A DNA stretch of 64,000 nt, taken from Paragorgia papillata (Eukaryota > Cnidaria > Anthozoa > Scleralcyonacea > Coralliidae). The DNA lies in NCBI GenBank assembly GCA_035771165.1, contig JAWNZC010000372.1:186001-250000 (forward strand). The letters are read 5' to 3'. Below, in pieces: positions 56,750 through 64,000 of this stretch; position 1 is the stretch's first letter; every line of letters starts with the position of its first letter. The position numbers were made by a program, and so were the translations under genes. The notes beneath the pieces are model-generated. The model was not told the origin of the DNA and did no database searches. It was given only the letters and a program-made list of their open reading frames with translations.

Positions 56750-56984
56750 ACTCTTTTGGAATGCAATGTGTCTGTTTGCTTGTATTTTAATTCATTTTTA
56801 GGAGTTTATGGAATGAAAATATGAAATAAAATGAAGATTAGGTTTGTTTCATCGAAAAGATTTTCTAAAAGTGATCAAATAATTGCTTTGTTGAATATTA
56901 ACTACCTGTACCTATTGCCAGAGCGTGAATGAAGAATTTCATTGATGTCATAACTCTAGATATGACCTCCGAAGCAATTTTTCT

Positions 56985-57287
56985 ATGTTAAAGTTGCAAA
57001 AACCAAGAACAAATTCATTAAAGAGATGTTTCTCCTATCGTGGAGCTGAGCTTTGGAATAAATTACCATCTCATCTCAAAAATGTTAAAAACTAGAAACT
57101 TATTTTGTTAGTTTACAATATTTTTAGGTAGTTTTAAATTTTTTACCTTGAAAATATAGATTAGATAATATTAATTTTATATTGCATTCAAATTATATTA
57201 TGTGTGTATATAGACGGCCCTTATGAAGAACACTTTTTGTGAGGTGAAGGGCCCACCGTCTGTAAATAAGTTTAAATAAATAAAATG
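56985..57287 (+). pseudogene. LINE 3' end
   Basis: A C-terminal stretch reads KRCFSYRGAELWNKLPSHLK, typical of CR1/L2-like reverse transcriptase ends. Then comes a 3' UTR with GGTGAAGGGCCCACCGTCTG and an AAATAAATAAAA tail. It is 5'-truncated. Confidence 0.65.
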
Positions 57288-57885
57288 TGATTACTATATA
57301 GTGTAATAACGGACCATGCGAGAAACAGCGGACGTATATCTCTAGAGATATTTCACTGGTGCAGACCAAACAAGCAAGGACAATTATAATTATAAAGTAG
57401 TTTATTATATCGCCTTCCTGAAATAATTATTACTCAACTTAAAATTTAGAGACATGATAAACGCCATTGCAAAAACTCGTAACGTTTGATTTTACAGATA
57501 TTTGTTATTTTTATTCGAAACGAAGAAAAAACCCCAGATAAACCAAGATAATTTAATTGTTTGGCTTCTTTAGTTCTTCGTTAATTAACAAAAGTGCATT
57601 TGTTGGGTTCTAACTTAAAATTTAGAGACAAATAATAGGCTTTTAAAATGTTTTCGCTTCGAGCGGGTGGATACGGGAAATATCTTACCACTTATGAACC
57701 AATCAGATTACAAGACTAATTTCGGTATTTGGATGTCTCAGCTCTACTGCCACATGATTATATTTATGAAATCGTTTAATAATAAAATCAACAATTACAG
57801 TTCAAGAACTTAATTACAGTGTTTAAATTGTTAAAATAGTTAACAATTATTTATATTTGAGGTGAATATCGCTGATAATACCATG
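57288..57885. other. Unassigned AT-rich stretch
   Basis: Nothing recognised apart from two AACTTAAAATTTAGAGACA motifs (57436 and 57611). Confidence 0.4.
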
Positions 57886-57889
57886 ATCG

Positions 57890-58233
57890 CCTCGGATTCT
57901 TTTGTTCTCCGAGGGAATGTAAACCTCGTATTTCCCTCATCGCTCATGCAAGAGGGAAATTGATCCTTTGTCTTCTAATTTTCCCGTGCATGATGATGAG
58001 GGAAAATTAGAAGAAAAAGAAATCCTTTGTCTTCTTCTAATTTTCCCGTGCATGTTGATGAGGGAAATTAGAAGACAAAGAAATCTTTTGTCTCCTTCTA
58101 AATTTCCCGCTTGCATATATTTTCCCTTGTCAACATGCACGGGAAAATTAGATGCAACTTCTCTGATCAACCGTGTAAATTTCCTGTTGGTAAGATTCTC
58201 AAGGTTTTCCTCGGCGATCATAATATTACAAAC
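57890..58233. repeat. GAGGGAAATTAGAAG inverted/direct repeat block
   Basis: TTCTAATTTTCCCGTGCATG and its inverse alternate at least five times between 57965 and 58152, separated by GATCCTTTGTCTTC-like spacers. The order gives a chain of hairpins. Confidence 0.6.
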
Positions 58234-58365
58234 TAATAACATGACTTGAGGGAAATTAGCGATTAAATTTCCCCTTTGCCTCGGGAAGATTTGTAAAAAC
58301 CTTTCACAAACCTTCCCTCGGCGGCGGGGAAATTTAATCGCTAATTTCCCTCAAGTAATGTTATT
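58234..58365. repeat. 132-nt near-continuous hairpin
   Basis: Outer arms AATAACATGACTTGAGGGAA / TTCCCTCAAGTAATGTTATT continue through TTAGCGATTAAATTTCCCC and its inverse. The inside (CCTCGGGAAGATTTGT / ACAAACCTTCCCTCGG) also pairs. It would fold almost end to end. Confidence 0.75.
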
Positions 58366-58385
58366 ACTTATAATTATTATATGAC

Positions 58386-58470
58386 TATTTCCGCATGCGG
58401 TCTGGAATATGAAATCCAGAAATTTGATTGGTTCCTGAGCGGTCTGGAATCTGCCGTTCCAGACCGCTGA
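58386..58470. repeat. GCGGTCTGGAAT repeats
   Basis: GCGGTCTGGAAT occurs at 58396 and 58440, with the inverse TTCCAGACCGC at 58455. Beyond it, 58530-58615 resembles the arms of 17020-18141 (ATGTTGTTAGAAATT). Confidence 0.5.
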
Positions 58471-58729
58471 GAGAATTTTATAATAAACAAAATGAAAGTC
58501 ATGTCAGTATATATGCAACAAGAAGGATAATAATTTCAGAACTACTCATTGTTGAAATATATCGTGCAGGTATGTTGTTAGAAATTGTGTTAAGCTTTCA
58601 TTTGATGTATAATTTAAGGTCGCTCCACACAGTTTCTTCAAAAATGGAAAATACAAGTTTGAGAGTCCAAAACACGTGCATAAACAATTCGGAAAAAGAA
58701 TAAAACTAAGTGTTATGCATAGTTAAACA

Positions 58730-59160
58730 GTCTGACAATCAAAAACTGTTACCATGAATTCGCAACAGTTGTTGCTATGGCAACAATGACATTTCAAAAT
58801 GGCTGCCAATTACCTTTCGAAAAAAACTTTGGTGACCCCCAATTTTTTTTCATTAAAACTTTTCTTGAAGTATGAGTAATCAATAGGCCATAATTTAAAA
58901 AAAATTCTGTAGAACGAATAATTTGTTTCCCGGAAAAATCATGTTTGTTAATTTTTTAAAAATTTCGTTCTACATAATTTTTTTTAAAATCGGCCTATTG
59001 ATTACTCATAGTTCAAGAAAAGTTTTAAAGAAAAAAAATTGGTGGTCACCAAAGTTTTTTTCGAATTAAACTAGTTTGAAGGGTAATTGGCAGCCATTTT
59101 GAAACGTTATTGTTGCCATAGCAACAACTGCTATTTATTTGGTAACAGTTTTTGTGTCTT
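58730..59160. mobile_element. Foldback element with GTTGCYATRGCAACAA arms
   Basis: Inverted arms share AAAACTGTTACCA, GTTGCTATGGCAACAATGA, TTCAAAATGGCTGCCAATTA and the middle CGGCCTATTGATTACTCAT-like stretch. A half copy lies at 40690-40975. Confidence 0.65.
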
Positions 59161-59344
59161 TTGGCTGGCGGTCATTTTGAATAAACACTGTAGGTGATTA
59201 TCGAGAATTAGTCCGAAGTAGCTCGACCAATCAGCGCGCGCGATTTTTTATAATCACCTGTGTTTTATACTAAAAAGTTATATACAAACATTACCTACGA
59301 TAAAAATGTAAAACTTTGCTGCCTGATGTATGATAAAACTGTTC

Positions 59345-60600
59345 TTAAATCGGTTTAAACTTTCTATTAATATGTCTTAGGCTATACGAGTTTCTATTTT
59401 CAGTAGGTAACAATTCCGTCAACTTATGATATGGGTATGAAACAATATTTGAAAACAACTTCTCACACGGAATAGTCCGTTTTTCGTGCAAAGTTTCTAG
59501 TCCTGCCTTCTTTAAGTTTTCAGTATAACTTAAATCTTGGTAAATACTTGTCAAGGCTCTCTTCTGTATATATGTTCTATTTCATCTGATCAGTACTTTG
59601 GTGAACTTGTATGAAACGCCTGGCAAGCATATTCGAGAATACACGAAGAGTAGAATCTAATTAATGATTTACATCAGCTCGTTTAAGCCGTTTTAACTAA
59701 TAAATAAGCTTAGCAACTTTCTTAACGATGTTCTCAACGTGCGTGTTCCATTTAATATCTTGTGTAATAGTTACACCAAGGAGTTTTGCTTCACTCACAA
59801 TTTCAAATAATTGGTTGTTTACAATTAGTTGAGCATAAACGCGCGGCCGTTTGTAAAACTTATTCTAATGTCTTCACACTTTGTAGGGTTCAGTTGGAAC
59901 CTATTTAAATTTGTCCCATCAGTAATGACTTGTATTGCGTGTTTGTTGCAGCTCACTTACACCATCTCTAAGTACAACTTCTGAAGCTGTGGTATAGTCT
60001 GCAAATTTCCACATTTCTGATGATAAACCTGCTCATCCAGGTAATTAAATCGATCATTGTCAGGAAGAGCCATGGGCCAATTTTGGTGCATTGTGGAATT
60101 CCAGCAGAAACATGCATGAAACTAGAGTAGCAATCTGGGCTGATTTGTACTCTCTGAAATATTCCTCTAAAGAAGTCCGCTATCCAGTTAACGACAGTGG
60201 GCTTCATACCAAGACTGAACAATTTACTAATAAACAAGTTATGATCCACTATGCCGAACGTTTTTCTATAGTCCAACAGTGCAATTCTTACGGTAGAACC
60301 CGTTCCATCAGTTGCCTCTAACCATATATGCAGCATGGATATAAGCGCATGCGTGTAGATGACCCAGGGATAAAACCAAACTGGCTGGGGTCCACTGATT
60401 TCAGTAAAGTTGGTTTTAAATCAGTCTCTCGATGACATAGCCTTCCTCTACACTCTACTTTGGATAAGGTAGACGTTAGGGCGATGGGTCTGATGTCTTT
60501 ATTGAATTAATCTCCGACCATAGGCATATGGGCTTTTGGTATTGGTGGAACGTCAGCCAGTTTCCATGCTGATGGGGCTTGCCTGTTTGGAACTACCCTT
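59345..60600 (-). pseudogene. LINE reverse transcriptase relic (minus strand)
   Basis: Minus-strand pieces: IALLDYRKTFGIVDHNLFIS (the LDxxKAF motif A, degraded), GMKPTVVNWIADFF, SAGIPQCTKIGPWLF (the GxPQGxxxGP motif B with Gly to Cys) and, nearer 59345, SYTENLKKAGLETLHEKR from the C-terminus. The middle contains stops and frameshifts. The likely catalytic YxDD motif is not seen. Confidence 0.65.
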
Positions 60601-60945
60601 ACGGGTAAAACACAGTGTGTTCACTGTGTGGAAAATACTATAAACACACCGTGTTTACACCGTGTTCATACAGTGTTTCACCGAGTTAATACCCACTAAC
60701 TATATGTCTAATTGGGACGTTTTGAACTGAGTGACACTTAGTTAACTCATGGTGAACAGTGTGTTTACATGGTGGACACTCTGTGTACACAAGGTGTTTT
60801 AACACTGTGTTAACTCAGTGTCATTCAGTTCAAAACGTCCCAATTACACATAGTCACTGAGTGATAGACTGTGTAAAACACACTGTGTTCAGGGTGTGGC
60901 CAGTATGTCGGTTTACTCTTTGTTAACACTGTGTTATGAATTTTG
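60596..60945. repeat. AACACTGTGTT-rich foldback block
   Basis: Many CACAGTGTGTT/AACACTGTG variants surround an inverted pair AATTGGGACGTTTTGAACTG (60712) and CAGTTCAAAACGTCCCAATT (60824). It lies exactly between the minus-strand LINE and the plus-strand LINE. Confidence 0.6.
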
Positions 60946-60960
60946 AATCTCACACAGGCA

Positions 60961-63360
60961 CTGATGATTTTATAAATACAATGGGATCCTATTTTTCCAT
61001 CCTCATAAATTACAACATGCCCGTATAACTAACCATTCAGCTACTCTAATCGATAATATCTTTTTTAACTCAGTTGTTGACCACACTATTAGTGGCAATA
61101 TAACTAATGACTTAACTGATCATCTTCCTAATTTTCTAATTGTCAATAAATGTTCAACTTTACCGAAAAAATTAAAAATATATAAGAGAGATTATTCCGA
61201 TTTTGATGAATCTTTACTTTTTCAAGATATCCAGTCTGTAAACTGGGATCAAGAAATATCTAATGATGGAAATCCTAATTTAATGTTTGAGAAATTTTAT
61301 GCAAAACTCTCATCTATTATAGATGAGCATATTCCACTTCGGCAACTGAGTAAAAAAGATATTGAACATTTTTCTAAACCCTGGATGCTTCAGGTATTAG
61401 AACTTCTATTAAACAAAAAAATAATTTTTATAAAAAATATATTAAAACAGGATCATTATATTATTATAGTAAATTTAAATTTCATAGAAATAAATTAAAT
61501 CACTTAATCAGAATCAATAAGATTAATTATTATTACAGATATTTTATCTCTAACAAATACCACATAAAGAACATTTGGAAGGGAATAAAACAAATTATAT
61601 CTCTTAAACCAATGACCAGTGGTTTCCCTACAAAAATACTAAAGGATAACAGGGAAATAACTGATAGCAAGTCTATTTCAAATGCTTTCAATGACTTCTT
61701 TGCTAATATAGGTAATACTTTGGCTGCATCTATTCCTCACATGAACAAATGTGCAATGTCCTTTATGTCTTTACAACAAACAAATAGTCTATATTTAAAT
61801 CCTATTACTTCAAAATAAATTGAAAAATAAATTGACAAGTTAAATTCCTCTAAATCCACTGGTCCATATAGTATACAAGTGAAAGTTTTGAAGCTTCTTA
61901 AAGAATTTATTTCAAAACCATTGGAGTCTATTTTTAATTCTTCTTTACTGACAGGTGTTGTCCCTGATTGTTTTAAAATCGCAAGTGTTACTCCAATACA
62001 TAAAAAAGGGTCACAAATTGTCCTTAATAACTATCGGCCTATTTCCTTGTTATCTATATTTAACAAACTACTTGAAAAACGTATGTTCAAACGATTGTCC
62101 AGTTTTATTGAGAAACACAACATATTGTATCATAGTTTGGCTTTCGTACAAAACATTCTGCCTTGGATGCAATTTTATCAATTATTGACAAAGTACAAGG
62201 AGCAATTGAGGATGGTAAATACTCTTGTGGGATTTTCCTTGACTTATCTAAAGCTTTTGATATACAGTCAATCACACTATCCTATTGGAAAAACTTGAGC
62301 GTTATGGTATTAGAGGTGTAGCAAAGGAATGGTTCAAATCATGTTTAGAAAATAGAAAACAATTTGTTTCTAGGTAATGTTAAATCAGAAATGTTGCCCA
62401 TTTCTTGCGGTGTACCACAGGGTTCACTTCTTGGACCCCCTTCCCTTTTTGTTATATATAAATAATTTCCAAAATTGTAGTAGTATTCTTGATTTTTCAT
62501 TATTCATTTTTTATCTCTTTGTTGATGATTGAAATCTTTTTTTATGCTAATAAGAGCTTGTCTGTTCTGGAATCAACTGTAAATATCCAACTTAAATATG
62601 TAAATGAATGGCTTTGTGCCAATAAATTATCCCTTAATATTGAAAAAACAAGTTTCGTTATTTTTCATCCACCACAAAAAAAAATTAACTATAACATTCA
62701 GGTTTTTATAAATGATAATCTATTAAAACAAGATTACAGTATTAAGTATCTGGGTATTGTGATTGACTGTCATCTAAATTGGAAAGCACAAGTCTCTGCA
62801 ATTTGGAAAAAAATAAAACGCAATGTCGGGGCTATCATCTAGTACGTAAATTTGTCAATATCAGTATTCTTATTAACCTTTATTATTCATTGATTTACCC
62901 ATTTCTTACTATGCATTAGTTGCTTGGGGAAATACTTATCATATCTCAATCAATCCTCTATTCATTCTACAAAAAAAGGGTTATTCGTTTAATAACGTTT
63001 TCAAATTACACTGATCATACAAATCATCTCTTTATGGAACTTAAACTCCTTAAGTTCCACGACCTTGTCACCTATTACAATACCTTATTTATGTTTGATT
63101 ATCATACAAGAAACCTTCCTGAAACATTTAATAACTATTTTGTATTAATAAGCCAAAAACATAGTTATAATACCAGACTTGCTTCAAGATCATCATATTC
63201 TGTTCCTAAATTAAGAACCAACTATGTTTAATATTCGATATGTTGGTCCAAATGTTTGGAATTCAATTGATGAAGAACTAAAACTATTTAGCAAAGTTAA
63301 ATTTAAACGAAAATTGAAAAATATCTTACTGAATATGTATAGTAATCTCAATTAACAACT
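60961..63360 (+). pseudogene. LINE copy (endonuclease end plus reverse transcriptase), frameshifted
   Basis: Domains appear in order. The end of the endonuclease has HSATLIDNIFFNSV and DHLPNFLIVN. Next come IYKRDYSDFD and a linker with FYAKLSSIIDEHIPLRQLS. The reverse transcriptase has [31 protein letters not shown] (motif A), CGVPQGSLLGP (motif B, near 62410) and FVDD (motif C, 62518-62529). The C-terminus has HSYNTRLASRS and VGPNVWNSIDEELK. Frames shift repeatedly and stops occur, so it cannot move itself. The 5' part is missing. Confidence 0.8.
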
Positions 63361-63648
63361 TATTTTGAAAATGCGCTAATTGTAATGTGTTCCTATATTG
63401 TTATGTAGAGACATATCATTCTCTATTGGAGTATTTTTGTTCATGTATCTAACAAAATCTACAGTGCAAGTATTTAATTGTTTAAATTCCTTCTTTCTCT
63501 GACTAATTATATCATTTTTTTTTGTATGTATAATCAGCTGTCTATAGTCTAGCCCTCTGGTTATTACAGTTAGCTTGTACCTAATTTTAGTCTGAAATAT
63601 TTAAGGTATATATAATAAGTGCTGTGAGTAACTTCGTTACAAGTCAAC
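63361..63648. other. LINE 3' flank, unassigned
   Basis: No tail is obvious; GTTACAAGT near 63638 begins the AGTTAC-rich unit that resumes after the MITE. Confidence 0.4.
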
Positions 63649-63650
63649 TA

Positions 63651-63905
63651 CAATCCTTGTCAAAATCACTCGGACACCTTGCCTTAAATCACATAATTGA
63701 TATCAAATTTCCTTCTAAAAATCATTCCCCCCGCTCCTCCCATTCAATATTGATAAAAATTTGCGCTGAGCATACTTTGCATTTCATTTTCTAACCAACA
63801 TTGAACGGGGGTAGTGGGGGGCGATGTTATTTGAACATAATCTTAGGAATTGATGCGCTTAAGTTCGTTTTACGCGACTGTCCGAGTTAATTTTGGCCAG
63901 GATTG
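63651..63905. mobile_element. mariner-like MITE
   Basis: TA on both sides (63649-63650, 63906-63907). Ends CAATCCTTGTCAAAATCACT and the inverse-like AATTTTGGCCAGGATTG, with CTCGGACA / TGTCCGAG boxes. The middle is a loose palindrome (CCCCCGCTCC / GGGGGTAGTGGGGGG). Confidence 0.65.
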
Positions 63906-64000
63906 TAGTTACATTTTTAAGTAACTGTAAATGAAACTAGTTACTTTTTCTGAAGAAGTGACTGTAACTATAACTAGTTACTTTTTGAAGAAGTAACTAT
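63906..64000. repeat. AGTTACT/AGTAACT-rich end, cut by the window
   Basis: Repeats of TAGTTACTTTT and GAAGTAACT continue past the end of the window. Confidence 0.6.

Noticed and set aside
57890..58365. CRISPR array
   Set aside because: The repeats alternate in orientation, spacers are themselves related, and the genome is eukaryotic.

Overview
This 64 kb window is animal nuclear DNA, most likely from a cnidarian and plausibly a stony coral or relative. It is AT-rich, has spliced genes with GT-AG introns and no operons, and is dominated by transposon debris. The organism call is inference: it rests on an IFT81 gene end, a small Death-TIR gene of a kind expected in cnidarians, Penelope-type hammerhead motifs, and 5S- and tRNA-headed SINEs. 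I could not run any search.

Only two host genes are well supported, both on the + strand. First, the 3' end of IFT81 (intraflagellar transport) is recovered as six exons between 3097 and 14240; they splice in frame and end in a conserved C-terminus. Second, a complete coding sequence for a 263-residue Death-domain/TIR adaptor is recovered as four exons (41883-42198, 45523-45576, 54098-54279, 56426-56665). Its frame is unbroken across all three introns and a poly(A) signal follows. Its Death domain resembles MyD88, but its TIR looks more like the enzymatic SARM1-type TIRs.

The rest is mobile DNA. 1-14 kb (IFT81 introns): foldback elements with TTAA target sites, a LINE relic cut by three insertions, a 5S-headed SINE and a tRNA-headed SINE. 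14-24 kb: a LINE 3' end, a pogo-like element, a composite foldback element (16426-19082) and a 4.3 kb hAT transposon with a broken ZMYM1-like transposase. 24.8-29.1 kb: a second 4.3 kb hAT element with perfect 8-bp target duplications, holding a 2.6 kb long-TIR element and a hammerhead-bearing insertion that itself holds a retroposed 3' end. 29-41 kb: many foldback/MITE elements, including a pogo-like one with subterminal repeats. 41.8-56.7 kb: the Death-TIR gene, whose long introns contain tandem duplications, a Helitron-type protease fragment, another hammerhead-type insertion and about 1 kb of microsatellites. 57-64 kb: three LINE fragments, foldback blocks and a mariner-like MITE.

The most unusual items are the chimeric Death-TIR architecture, the Penelope-type hammerhead insertions with 13-14 bp target duplications, the TTAA foldback family with two abutting copies, and the two SINEs with different heads but a shared core.
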